Source: Euphorbia lathyris
Taxonomy: Eukaryota; Streptophyta; Magnoliopsida; Malpighiales; Euphorbiaceae
DNA: 64,000 bases
Direction of reading: 5' to 3'
NCBI RefSeq assembly: GCF_963576675.1
Contig: NC_088910.1
Location: 107,722,807-107,786,806, forward strand
A program made the position numbers and the translations under genes. Positions 34,867-45,786 of the stretch are shown here, in pieces. Each line of letters starts with the position of its first letter. Positions within the stretch are counted from its first letter, which is position 1. The notes below the pieces were generated by a model. The model saw nothing but the letters and a program-made list of their open reading frames with translations. It made no database searches and was not told the origin of the DNA.

Positions 34867-34877
34867 AAGAATATCTA

Positions 34878-35094
34878 TTTCTATGATTGGTTAAAAGAAT
34901 AAAATAAGTTAGAATAACTAGTTTTATAAGTCAACGGACATTCTTGTTATAGATTAATATAAGATCTACGATTGGACCTTAACTATTAGCTCGAATTTTT
35001 AGTTCAATTGGTTCCATGACGTGCTATCAGAGCCTCTTGGACCAAACGGTCGAGTATTCGAGTCCTAGCAAACACATGACAAGATGTGCCTATG
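34878..35094. other. Flank between LINE and T-rich repeat
   Basis: AT-rich. It includes GACGTGCTATCAGAGCCTCTTGGACC near 35020-35045, which looks like a decayed primer-binding-site phrase. No gene. Confidence 0.4.
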
Positions 35095-35430
35095 TTGTCC
35101 ATTTTTTCACAGTTTTCGTTTTTTTTTTTTTTTTTGCGTTTTCGTGTTTTTTCAAGTTTTTGTAGTTTTCGCATTTTGTCACTTTTTCGTGTTATTCGCG
35201 TTTTTTCCATCTTGTTTTTTTTTCTCATGATTTCATGTTATGTTTTTGCGTTTTCCCACGATTTCATGTTTTTTTTTTCGTTTTTCCAATTTTGTATTTT
35301 TCATGGTATTCATGTTTTTGAGTTTTTTTCATGTTTATTCACGTTTTTGTGTTTTTTACATTTATTTTCTTCATTTTTTCGTGTTTTTATGTTTGTAACG
35401 TTTTCGTGTTATTCACACTTTTTGGATCTT
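35095..35430. repeat. T-rich 8-10 bp periodic repeat, unit 3 copy
   Basis: Counterpart of 24140-24440: T-runs separated by CGTG, CGCA, GTAG or CACG words. Frames across it are Phe/Ser-rich artefacts. Confidence 0.8.
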
Positions 35431-36259
35431 TTTAGGATATAAATTATGAATTTGACAAAATTTATATGATTTGAGAAATTGGCTAAAGTGTAATTTTGGG
35501 AATTAAAGATAATATTGATTAAGAATAACTAGAAATAGGTTGAATATAAGAATTCTTATATAACTTCATTTATAGAATATATATTCAATGGATTGCACGT
35601 AAAAAAAAGTTAAACCAAATGTTTCTCGGGAATAGTTATTCTATTCCCTGCTTATTTCATTAACCAAACGAGTCCATAAAATCGTAAAGTCGTGCACCGT
35701 AGAATTTGTTGAGGCCACATTCTATGTTCCATGAACAAAATAAGCTCTTGATTATCTAAGTGCGGTGTATATTAACACGGCATTCTATGTTTCATAAACA
35801 AAATAAGCTCTTGAAAATTGATTTTTATTCAAGGCACTTGTTGTGAAATATATCTCCACAACTCATCACTAAATTATAGGTATGTATGAGTTAATCCAAG
35901 ATTAATTAAGTAGCTAATTACAAGTTGCATGGATATGATTAGCTTTTTTAAGTCTACTCTTAAACGTGCTTTTGACAGTCTAACATGTGACATTTGCTAA
36001 TAAAGCTTAATTAAGTAATAAGTTGCATATCATGAGGTTTTATAAGATCTACTCATACAAACGTTTTTCTATTAGTTATGATTAGCAATAACAATTAAAT
36101 TAATAATCATGTGTTACAAGCTGCAAATTAACAACTAAATTATACATGCTAATCTGTCATTGAAAGTTTACTCAACAGTTCAACAGGCACGTCCTCGCAC
36201 GTCGGGTAACATTGTAATAGATTATAAACATTAAAGATTCCATTTGAAAAATGTTAGTC
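35431..36259 (+). repeat. Duplicated upstream region of 8CM copy 4
   Basis: Collinear with 24441-25300, including the same internal repeat and the CACGTCCTCGCACGTCGGGT block about 170 bp before the ATG, a good candidate for shared promoter elements. Confidence 0.85.
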
Positions 36260-36266
36260 TATAAAA
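36260..36266 (+). promoter_or_regulatory. TATA box of 8CM copy 4
   Basis: TATAAAA, 100 bp before the ATG, same context as at 25301. Confidence 0.8.
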
Positions 36267-36359
36267 CCCCAAACTTCAGACTCCATTTCTCATCAGCGGA
36301 GATATATATAATTAGAGCTAATTGATTAGACTATATCTGAAAATAAAAAATTACTGAAA

Positions 36360-36680
36360 ATGGCAACAAGAGCAGTGGCCTCATTTGCTTTCGTGGTGTG
36401 CCTGAACCTGGTGTTCATAACAATGGTGAGCTCTGCAAAATGCCCAACAGATGCATTAAAGTTCAAGGTATGTGCGAATGTGACTGGTCTTCTTCAAATT
36501 CCACCAAATGAACAATGTTGCTCCTTAATTTCTGGTCTGGTCGATCTTGATGCTGCTGTTTGCCTTTGCACTGCCATTAAAGCTAATGTTTTGGGAATCG
36601 ATATTAACATTCCACTCGACTTAAGTTTGGTGCTCAACAAATGCAACAAGAAAGTCGCTGAGGGTTTCCAGTGTCCTTAA
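36360..36680 (+). CDS. Secreted 8-cysteine (HyPRP/lipid-transfer-like) protein, copy 4
   Basis: Encodes 106 aa in one exon. Signal peptide 1-26 ([17 protein letters not shown]), then the 8CM with cysteines at 28, 38, 53, 54, 68, 70, 95 and 105. Matches copy 3 at 101 of 106 positions, and the pseudogene at 21174 shares its D81 and K98 variants, so the pseudogene is closer to this copy. Linkerless like copies 1 and 3. Frame and TATA box are intact. The 3' similarity to the other units ends near 36875, marking the right edge of the duplicated unit. Confidence 0.94.
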   Translation: MATRAVASFAFVVCLNLVFITMVSSAKCPTDALKFKVCANVTGLLQIPPNEQCCSLISGLVDLDAAVCLCTAIKANVLGIDINIPLDLSLVLNKCNKKVAEGFQCP

Positions 36681-37143
36681 TTAACTACTGACATTTTCTT
36701 ATTTGTTTCTTGAATGTTTCATAATTTTATTTGTTTTCAAAGGTAGAAGGCGTTTTCCCTTCTTCCTAATTATCATCTGTGTTTATTTCAGTAAAATTAG
36801 TTCTATTGAATTCAAATAATAAGATTCATTGTTGTTCTATTAATTATATACAACCTACTTATCTAGCTAGATGCCCTCTCGAACGGAACCGCGCATACAG
36901 GCAGATTTCTCTTACTGGTTCGACAGCTCCATTATATGCATGATGCTGAATTAAATGACTTATCAACTTTCAATAGGATACGATTTACAACCAAATAATA
37001 GATCATTATGATAACACGATTAAATATTTTAGATCCGGAACTAAATACGTAAATTCGGTCTAGGTAGATACTTACTCGATCCTTCTTATGTTCCCGGACG
37101 CTTTAGCTTGGTCTTAAAAGGCATGATTCCTTCCTAAACAAAA
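36681..37143. other. 3' flank of 8CM copy 4
   Basis: Shares the 3' UTR with copies 2 and 3 up to about 36875; from GCCCTCTCGAACGG onward the sequence is unrelated. No gene. Confidence 0.6.
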
Positions 37144-37435
37144 TGTTGCAATGTGGCTTTAATTAGGAAGCTGATGAGGGCATTTTCAACACCGACCCCA
37201 AGGGACCCAAGGAAGGAGCCAATTGTACCGAAGCGAGCAACACGTCCCAAGCAAGCGTAAGAACTGCTTACTTTTGGCTGGACAGGCCGTGTTACTTGGG
37301 GGACACGCTGTGTCGAGCTCCCCAAAGCAGTTTGCCCGAGCTTAGACTTTCACTGCAGCTTCATTTTCAAACACACTGTGTCCAGCCGGCAACACGCCGT
37401 GCGGCGAGACGACACGCCGTTTCAGTTGCGTGGAG

Positions 37436-38373
37436 CAGTGGCGGACTCAGGATTTACGAATAGGGGGGCTAATTTTAGCCCAACGTTAGAAGAAAAAAAT
37501 AATGTATAAAAATTAAAATCAAACTATGTAAAATTTTAATTCTATTGATAAATATAAAAAAGTACTTGTTACATATACTGTATTGCCGATAAATGTACCT
37601 ATTTTTTTTTTACAACGGTTAAACTACCGATAGGTGGCAAACTTAGTGTTTGAAATCACGAATTTTGCAAATATTGCAAAATGACTTCATATTAAAAACC
37701 TAATAAAAAAACAAGTTAAATAACCTAAATTAACAAGTTCAAAAACCTAAATTAAATCCCAAATTAAATCCTCAAATAAAAACCCCTAATTAAATCTTCA
37801 AATTAGAACCCTAAATCAAAATCTCTTAATTAAATCCTCAACCCTTAATCCAAAACCTAAAATCAAATTAAGGTAATTCACAATCTAATCAAAACTCCTA
37901 AATTAAATCTCCAAATTAGAACCCCAATCAAAACCTCTTAATTATAAAGTTAATACAACCTAAATTAAAATCTCTAAATTAGTTCAACCCAAAGTCTAAA
38001 TAAAACAAACCCAATTTATTTAAAACCTAAATTAATTAAGATAAATGAGAGAAAAAGAGAAAAAAGACTTATTGATTGACGGTGTTAGAAGATTGAGAAG
38101 GAAAAATATAAAAAAGAGGGACTAAAAATGTATTTTTCAACTACAAAGAGAGTGTGAGGCGGAAGGAGGAACAATAAGTCTATTTGCTTTTTTAGCCCTT
38201 TACCAAAACGATGTGGTTTCCGTAAAGGGCCAAATTAAAAAATATTAGTGCCCAGCGCACCTAATTTTCTTCTCCTTCTTTGTCGAGAAGGAGAAGGAAA
38301 GCAGCAGCCAGCCATGGCTGCTGCAAAAATAGCGGGCTGGTGTCCCCTAAACGCCGGGCTGCGTCCACCACTG
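37436..38373 (-). mobile_element. Small non-autonomous hAT element
   Basis: 938 bp. Ends are CAGTGGCGGACTCAG (37436-37450) and CTGCGTCCACCACTG (38359-38373), with 13 of 15 pairing. A perfect 8-bp target duplication GCGTGGAG lies at 37428-37435 and 38374-38381. No transposase. AACCCTAAAT-type repeats fill 37680-38040, and three hairpins lie near the right end (38195-38324). The arrangement mirrors the left end of the 299-3735 hAT, so I place its 5' end at the right. Confidence 0.93.
38195..38324. repeat. Hairpin series in small hAT
   Basis: Perfect arms: GCCCTTTAC/GTAAAGGGC (38195-38203/38222-38230), CTTCTCCTTCT/AGAAGGAGAAG (38269-38279/38286-38296), GCAGCAGCCA/TGGCTGCTGC (38301-38310/38315-38324). 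Confidence 0.9.
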
Positions 38374-38803
38374 GCGTGGAGGACAATCCAACCAATTTGT
38401 TTTGGCTCCATTTTCTGTACAAATTTCTAAATTTATTGTTTTGCCACAGAGGTTTTACTCTTTTGTCATTTGGGTTTAATCACCTAAATGTCATTTAGCC
38501 TTTTGTCCCTTTATTACCCCTTTGCTTGGCTCTTTATGTTGTAACCCTAGTGGGAATTAATTTGTCCTTTGAAGGAGGCATATAAGCCTTTCTTTTTGTA
38601 AGAAACTAACTTTTATGAAATTAAATCAAATTAGCCTCCATTGTTGAGAACTTGTTCTTCAAACTTGGGATTCACTCTTTCAAACTAGGCTTGAGAAGAA
38701 GAATTCTTTGTGGATTTAAGATTAAAATCCTCACCCGACTATCGATCTGTATCAGTTGGTATTAGAGCCGAGTCGTTTTCCTTCCCAGAGACTTCTTTTT
38801 GTA

Positions 38804-39505
38804 ATGGTTCGACAATGTCCCTAACAAGAAGCTATTGAATCTAATGATAAGAGGTTTGAAGAGATGGAGTCCTTCATGAAGAGATTGAGTAACACTTTTC
38901 AAGAGCAAAATGAAAGGGATCAAGCAAGTATGAGAGTGTTAACTCTCGCTATTGAGAAACTCAACCTTAAGGTCCAAAATACACACCCACAACTCAACAG
39001 AGGTCCTCACCGGAGGCAAGAAGAGGCTATTCGGCCTCAACCCAAACGACACCCGACACCGTCCGCTAAGAAATCTTATGCAACAACAAATGGACCCTCA
39101 GGTTCATGAGGTAAGGCATCCTAATCTTGTTATTATTCGAAATGTCGATAGTGATAGAGATATGTTTGATGATTTTGAGCTTAATAGGATTGCTATAATA
39201 TGGGTATCTATAATGATGTTGGAGTTATTGGCCATGAGCATATGAATGCTAGAAATAGGCATATTGTGAATGATGTTGATGTAGGTGGTCATGAAAGGAG
39301 AAATTATGTTGGGGAAGACCCATATGTGGAGAATGTAAATGCTAGAGGTGGATATAGGGGGAATTTTGATAAAAATGATGCCTTCAAACTGAATATTGAC
39401 TTACCTTCATTTGGAGGTGAGCTTGACATAAAGGAATTCCTTGATTTGCTATTGGAAGTAGAGAGGTTTTTTTACTATGCGGGAATACCGGATGATGGTA
39501 TAAAA
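38804..39505 (+). pseudogene. Ty3/gypsy gag fragment
   Basis: Starts at an ATG at 38804 (MVRQCP then a stop). It continues with a charged coiled-coil-like N-terminus (38864 onward, RFEEMESFMKRLSNTFQEQN) and, in another frame at 39360-39500, the retrotransposon gag motif LNIDLPSFGGELDIKEFLD followed by EVERFFYYAGIPDD. At least two frame breaks. Confidence 0.78.
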
Positions 39506-39515
39506 AATATATATT

Positions 39516-39827
39516 TTAATTTAAAATATATATTAATATAAAATTATTAAAAAAAGTAAACAAATTTAATTATACAAAAAAAACTTATATCTTCATAGAT
39601 TTTTCTAAAAGGAAAAGAATTTAATTAAATTTTTTTTTATGTATTCATCGAAGAGAAGGAAAAATGTAAAGGGAATAAAATTAATTATTGAAAGAATAAA
39701 ATAAGAGATATAATAGTAATTTAATAAAATGGTGATTTTTTTACTCCAATTAATTGTTGGTCCAAATAGTAGTGCTCCAATTAATTCATTTGTTTATAAA
39801 TCGTATATATAAACAAATGAATCAAAT
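39516..39827. repeat. Direct repeat copy 1 (partner 41419-41728)
   Basis: About 310 bp shared at high identity from AAATATATATTAATATAAA to TATATAAACAAATGAATAAA. It ends exactly at the hAT-like terminus here. Non-coding. Confidence 0.85.
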
Positions 39828-40000
39828 CAGGGGCGGAGTTAGAAAAGTTGGAAGGGTAGGTCGACCCTTTAGCCTATCGGAGAACTCTAGAAAGGAGTTG
39901 TTCGGCTAGCTCCACCCCTCTATCTGCCATGACTACAAGCCCTCTTAGACATACTGCCTGAAGAAGATGAGGGCTGCCTCATCTTTTGTATATATTTTTT
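39828..40000 (+). mobile_element. Left end of a decayed hAT element
   Basis: CAGGGGCGGAGTTAG at 39828 is related to the 299 terminus. The following GGTCGACCCTTTAGCC and TAGCTCCACCCCTCTATCTG resemble the 299 element, and AGATGAGG/CCTCATCT is a hairpin at about 39966-39985. No right end was found, so the extent is unknown. Confidence 0.65.
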
Positions 40001-41418
40001 TCAATTCTACTATTCAAAACTACGATGGTTTTTAGATTAATTTCAAAACAAAAATTAAGTGGGCATCTTATGTCCATAGGTCTGGCCATACAGCCTTAAC
40101 AAGCCCATTTCTTAAATAATTCCGGCCACAATTTATTTGAATTATTTTTTTTTCATTTGGATAGATTTATTGGATACCATATCTTTAGGCTAAAGTCAAT
40201 TAGATCCCTATCTTTTAAAATCAACAATGAACTTCTAATTATTTGGCCTATGTTTTTAATAATTTCAATTTGGTGATTGAATTTCCATTGTTTTTTATTC
40301 TCATCCATATACATATATGCATTTTATTATTTTGCAGTTTCATGGGTTGGCTATTATATGATTTTTAGGACGTCACTTATCGATCCTCATTTTCTATATA
40401 TTTGAATATTCATTTGGTTACAGAGAGTTGAGTTTCAATATTAATTTGGTAAGTTTTTAATGATCATCTATTTTTCATTTTTAAGGGCTTGAAGTTTGAA
40501 AATGATAGTTTGCCATTTAACATTTATATAATTATTAACTTCACTCTATAGTACAAGTTAATTTGCATCTATCTCTAATTGTTAGGGGAAAATGATCATC
40601 TGACACGTTGTTAGAAAATTGTTAATTAAAATCGTTATTATTTGACTCTCTTCAATTTCTGAAAATATTGAGCTTAATGATTCTAACTAATAGAATTACT
40701 TTCATATATTAATTTTAAACGGTTTTTTATACTGAGTGGTTAAAATTACAATTTAATTCCCTTTATCTCAAATTAATTTATGGACTTACAACTTCATTAA
40801 GAAAAAAATTGATTTTTAAATTAATGGGTAAAAAACATTTCTATTCCCCTCCTTCTATGTGTATATTTTCACATTCTCTCTTATTTTCAAAATAAATAAC
40901 AACACAAGGCAAAGATACTTCTCTCCCAATTTTTTTTCGTCCCTACATCTTTGTTTTCCATTCCTTTGTTTCTTTTGTGTTCTTGCTTCCGAAATTCAGG
41001 AATATATAATTATTAGACAATATATTAATGAAGTAAAAAAAAGTGTTATATTTGAGCTGACTAATATTGTATAAAGTAATAGAATGAAGAACAATTTGAT
41101 TGAATGTCTTGACTGGATATTACGAGATGAAAATAGAGCAACTCATCACCATAAGCTGATTTAATTGGATATATTGAGTTATTGTATCCTAACGAATAAT
41201 TGAATTTAAATATTTTGGTGATCATAAATTCCATTAAGTAAAATGATTATTATCAAGATGAATTTGTTTGTAATTGTTATGAATTCTATTTTTTATTATC
41301 AAAAATAAAAAAATAAGAGAATATATTAAAAATATTAAAAAGTAATAAAACGTTGATTTTTATAAGAAAATTAATCAATTTTTATTTTTAAAATTAATTT
41401 AATTGAATTTGAATTATT
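40001..41418. other. AT-rich region without recognised genes
   Basis: May include the rest of the decayed hAT. Short frames are AT-rich and featureless. Nothing supportable. Confidence 0.4.
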
Positions 41419-41728
41419 ATATAAAAATATATATTAATATAAAGTTATTAAAAAGTAAAAAAAAATTAATTGTACAAAAGATTTATATCTTCACAGATTT
41501 TTTACTAGTTAAAATAAAAAGGGAGAGAATTTAATTACTTTTTTTATATGTTCACCAGAGAGAGGGAAAAATGTAGAAAGAATAAATTAATTATTAAAAG
41601 AATAAAATAAAAGATATAATAGTAATTTAATAAAATGGTGATTTTTTTACTCCAATTAATTGTTGGTGCAATAGTAGTGCTCCAATTAATTCATTTGTTT
41701 ATAAACCGTATATATAAACAAATGAATA
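41419..41728. repeat. Direct repeat copy 2 (partner 39516-39827)
   Basis: Shares GAGAGGGAAAAATGTA-type and ACTCCAATTAATTGTTGGT blocks with copy 1. The lack of the hAT end here shows the uninterrupted sequence (GAATAAAATAGACAATAATT). Confidence 0.85.
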
Positions 41729-42589
41729 AAATAGACAATAATTCTCGCAAACCGATATCACAGATAATGCAGAAATGTACAGAAAATAATACATACATAT
41801 GAAGTGTGAAGATTAGTGATAATAGGCAGACATGTGCAGTGCGGTGATTAATTGCCAACTAACCAATCGGGAAAAAGCCAAACTCTATAATCAGATATGG
41901 TTCATCGTCCAGCAAACCAGCTGCAATACCATGTTGTTGACGTGACCATGTTAATTTCAATCCAATATAAATAATAATCTTACACAATAGTACCTAAGCT
42001 TTCTAGATTAATTAACAAATAGTTTTCTAAACAATTATGGTTATGTTAATGGAAAATGTTTCTACTCGTTTAAATTATATTTCAAGTTGGATTTCTAGTG
42101 TGTACTGAATATATTTGAAGTGGGAGAAATATCAATTGAAAGATTTTCCAACAACCTGGAACTAATTAATTGACTGTAATTATATATATATAATGAAAGG
42201 TTTTCTTAAAGAACTAATCAACTTAATTATTCTTTTTCTAGGACGTTGATATCTTTTTGCTTGTTATTAATTTGATTTTGATTGGAAATTCATATAGTTT
42301 ATTTCATTTTTTTTCTGTCTAATTTGCATATGTTAAAACTTTTTCATTTATATATTTTTTAAGATTAAACATAAACGGAAGCGTTGTATCTTGTATGTAG
42401 ATCATTAGATCTACATGGTTGCAGTATGAAAAACTCTGATATGATTTTTCAGAAAGACTTAAATGATGATGATTTGATTGTACATGTTTAAAAAATATAG
42501 GACAACTTAATGATTTATATTAAGATCAAGGTATATATACACAATAATAGTTGTAAAATGACTAATTATATATTTAACCTTTATTATCC
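41729..42589. other. AT-rich intergenic, probably containing a copia LTR at its right end
   Basis: Mostly featureless. About 42400-42589 is probably the 3' LTR of the copia remnant to its right, since the purine tract ACTTGTGGGAGGA (minus strand) ends near 42588. Confidence 0.4.
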
Positions 42590-43850
42590 TCCCACAAGTT
42601 AAACGTGGTGTTTACAAATACTTATCTTGGAACAAAGTACTCGAAAATGTTCTTCAATGGTTGGTAAAGATGTTGGCCACTTGATCTCAGGGCAGATCCT
42701 GGGATTCTGGAGGTCTAGGGGCGAAGTAGAATATAAGAGCCATCAAGTAAAAAATAAAGTAGAAGAATCAATAATGTAAAAAAAAAATTACTTAAAAATG
42801 ACATTTTTTTATCAGTAAGAAACTAATAAAAACATGTAATTTCATATAATTTTTTTATTTCGCATTAAACACTCAGTTGCTCATATAAAACATTATCTAC
42901 GAGCATTTCTAGATGCAAAATCACTAAAAATAATGTATACATCAATGTGTTCTAACACATTTCTCTCAATAGATAAAATTGGTAAACACATTTAACATTT
43001 CTACAGCAGTTCTTCTGCTTCCGTCTCTGAGCAATACCAAGGGATCAATTGAGATTAAAGTGACCTCAATGATCTCCAACAATTTTTCAATAATTTTTAC
43101 TTCGAAAAATTTCTTTCAACAGATACATTGGCATAGTTAGGAGGATTTGAAAAACAATTGAAATATTTGGCTAACAATCTATTACTGCTTTGACAAACTC
43201 AAGAATTTCAAATACTGATATTAACAATTTTGAAAAAATCATTTGGAATAAATTTATTTGTGAAAATATATCATATGCATCAACATGAGAAAAATTATTA
43301 TAAGAAAATCTAGTCATAAATTTGTGTGTTGTGATTGTTTAAGTCTAAGAATTATGTTTATTGTGGTTTCATTGTTTGAGATTTTAATTTCTATAAATTT
43401 TTTAATAAAGTTTTTATTTCGGACCCCTTATCCATTGTGTCTACATGTGTGCTGCAATTTGTTTAGGGCTAAGATTATTTCTCTAACGATTGCATTTTAA
43501 AATTTAATTTCTACATTATTATTTTCTTTAAAAAAATATATATTATTTTGAGCTCCTACCTCCTTTGGATCATGGGCAGGCACCCCTCCTACCCATGCCT
43601 AGGGACGGCCGTGCTTGATCTAACATGTTGATGTATTGGACATGGAGTAGACCTTTGGAGACACGATTTTGAACAAAGAAAAAGTCATCTTTAATGTGTT
43701 TACTACCGTTATGGAAGATGTAATTGACAGTAAGGTATGTGACAGACAAATTGTCCCAAATATCAATTAGAGAAGAAATTTTACTAAAATCCGGATAAAT
43801 TGATTTTACCAATAGAAACATAACATTTAGATCAATTATTCCCGAAATGT
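42590..43850 (-). pseudogene. Copia RNase H fragment (copia I) split by a small hAT
   Basis: Minus strand: DNLSVTYLTVNYIFHNGSKH and FFFVQNRVSKGLLHVQYINM (43821-43622). After the hAT it continues DQVANIFTKPLKNIF (42680-42630), i.e. the RNase H C-terminus of copia elements. Nothing upstream remains. Confidence 0.85.
42688..43613 (-). mobile_element. Small hAT element with transposase remnant
   Basis: Perfect 8-bp target duplication CTTGATCT at 42680-42687 and 43614-43621. Ends CAGGGCAGATCCTGGG and the complement of CACGGCCGTCCCTAGG pair imperfectly (12 of 16). 43130-43010 on the minus strand retains ANVSVERNFSK, the hAT C-terminal dimerisation signature, with later stops. The 71-aa plus frame here is not a gene. 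926 bp. Confidence 0.9.
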
Positions 43851-44154
43851 TATATTATGCTTTTGTGAATTGCATCTATGAATTTCTCCAATTAGGAACC
43901 TATTTGAGATTTGTGAACCTTATTTAACAAGATTTATATTTCCCAAAAAAATACCATTAATTTGTAACAGCATCAGAGTTAAAATTATTCCTTTGAATGA
44001 AACCAACATTCTCGAATTAAAAATGTTATCACCCCACATGTTGTTGCTTCCACGTTGTGCATGATTTCATAGGAATGGAATATTATCTACACCTCATCCA
44101 TGTCTACAATATTTAACACAAAAAAATCAAAAACAGTGCTTAATCAATCTCATC
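43851..44154. other. Upstream region of 8CM copy 5
   Basis: AT-rich, no open frame. Contains the proximal promoter of the 44248 gene. Confidence 0.5.
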
Positions 44155-44162
44155 TATAAAAA
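44155..44162 (+). promoter_or_regulatory. TATA box of 8CM copy 5
   Basis: TATAAAAA in ATCTATAAAAACCC, 93 bp before the ATG. The CTATAAAAACCC core is the same as in copy 3. Confidence 0.8.
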
Positions 44163-44247
44163 CCCTAAACCTCTTCACAAATTTTCATCAACCACTCTTA
44201 AAAATCTCATATCTCAAGAAGTAATATCTCAACATTATATTTGAGAA

Positions 44248-44652
44248 ATGGCTTCAAAAACTCAAGCCTCAGCAGCCCTTCTCCTTTCTCTGAACCTAAT
44301 CTTTTTCACATTAGTTAGCTCTACAAATTGCCCACCAGAACCATATCCTACGCCTGCTAAACCATCACCAGCAGTCCCATCACCAAAGGCTGCTTCTTGC
44401 CCTAAGGATACCCTAAAATTGGGAGTATGTGCTAATTTATTGAAAGATTTGTTGAAACTTCAAGTAGGTACCCCTCCCAAGAGTCCTTGCTGTAGCCTTA
44501 TTTCTGGCCTTGCTGATGTTGAAGCTGCTGTTTGCCTTTGCACTACCATTAAAGCTAGTGTTTTGGGGATTAACCTTAATCTTCCTGTTAACTTGAGCTT
44601 GCTGCTTAATTACTGTGGAAAGAAGGTCCCACAGGGTTTCCAGTGTGCTTAA
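44248..44652 (+). CDS. Hybrid proline-rich protein with 8CM domain, copy 5
   Basis: Encodes 134 aa in one exon. Signal peptide is residues 1-26 (ALLLSLNLIFFTLVSS). Residues 28-49 are a short proline-rich linker (PPEPYPTPAKPSPAVPSP). Residues 50-134 are the 8CM with C51, C61, C81-C82, C96-X-C98, C123 and C133. An extra cysteine, C28, lies before the linker and could be unpaired or form an intermolecular bond. The 8CM has a longer C2-C3 loop (LLKDLLKLQVGTPPKSP) than copies 1, 3 and 4. This is the classic HyPRP form, usually a wall protein whose proline-rich part anchors it and whose 8CM binds lipid or membrane. It is the likely ancestral form from which the linkerless copies derive, although the order of events is inference. 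Confidence 0.94.
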   Translation: MASKTQASAALLLSLNLIFFTLVSSTNCPPEPYPTPAKPSPAVPSPKAASCPKDTLKLGVCANLLKDLLKLQVGTPPKSPCCSLISGLADVEAAVCLCTTIKASVLGINLNLPVNLSLLLNYCGKKVPQGFQCA

Positions 44653-44790
44653 TTAGTTAATTAATATGCAAATTTCATTTATTTCTATATTTATATTTTG
44701 TTGGTTTAAGATTTTAGATGTTTCTTTTGGTTAAGCCATGAACATCTAATCAATAATTTCTTGATTTGTGGTATCATTTTTTGTAACATC

Positions 44791-44971
44791 ATTCTTGTTT
44801 TTTCTTTATTATTTTTCGGACTTTATTATTTTTCGGATCGATAGAAGATTTATTGTCTTCTTTTGAATCTATCTTTGTACTGAATTCATATTCTTGTTTT
44901 TTCTTTATTATTTTTCGGATCGATAGAAGATTTATTGTCTTCTTTTGAATCTATCTTTGTACTGAATTCAT
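44791..44971 (+). repeat. Tandem duplication 3' of 8CM copy 5
   Basis: Units 44791-44889 (99 bp) and 44890-44971 (82 bp) are identical except for an internal 17-bp duplication (CTTTATTATTTTTCGGA) in the first. Confidence 0.93.
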
Positions 44972-45786
44972 ATTTTCTTTAATGAAAATTATTATTAATA
45001 TATTTATTTATCTTCAGCATCCTTTAGTAATTTATATTTTTCTTTGTAAAATGATATATCGAACGAATTATTTCAAGAATTAAAGTTGTTTAATATAACA
45101 CTTATTATGACAACACATTTTTTATTTTTCAAAATCTTAAAGTTTTCTCTCTAAACATTAACTTTATCTTTCAACATCAAATAATAACTAAATGACTTTA
45201 AAACTAAAAAGTTGAATGATTAAAGTTGTTTAGAATATAATTAACTTCTGAAAAAAATTTATTTTGATGTCATTAACAGTCAAATTGATAGTGACAAACA
45301 CAATCTTTCATTTACGAAAAAAATAATAATAACCGATTCAAATATTGTAAATATTAAAGAAAAAATAATATAACAAAATCATAAAGAAACAAATAACTTT
45401 GTTACAAACAATAATTGAACTACTCAGTTCGAGAAGAAATTAAGATAAAGTTGATAACCGCCTCTTTGCTAGTGCATGGAAGGGTGTTTGCAACATGAGG
45501 AATTGAAATCATTTTACTCATTTTCTCATCTAACATATCACCAGAAATAAAGGATCAACATACAAATTCTTTTTTAATGATCAAACTCACTTTGATGGAT
45601 TCAAGTTCCTAAACAACACTCAAAATATTTTCTAATTTTTTTATATAAAATTTTGGAATTTTTCCCCGCGAAATATAACTTATCTATAAGTAATGATATT
45701 TTAAATTAATATAAAATATTTTGATCCACCGAAAAATAATTTAGAAAAATCATGAAAGTTGGATGATAAATCTAAAAGCAATAAAT
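44972..45786. other. AT-rich intergenic
   Basis: No frame or repeat I can support. Possible LTR of copia E begins near its right end. Confidence 0.4.

Larger units (their letters stand above)
37144..39510 (+). mobile_element. Truncated Ty3/gypsy element with nested small hAT
   Basis: LTR 37144-38754 (TGTTGCAATG...CTGTATCA) is split by an hAT element and followed by primer-binding site TGGTATTAGAGCC (38757-38769). Gag follows and breaks off near 39505. No pol or second LTR. The LTR shares the ACGCCGTGTC-type words with 3846-4593. Confidence 0.8.

Noticed and set aside
35020..35050. Primer-binding site of another LTR element (GTGCTATCAGAGCC)
   Set aside because: No LTR, gag or purine tract beside it; at most a relic.
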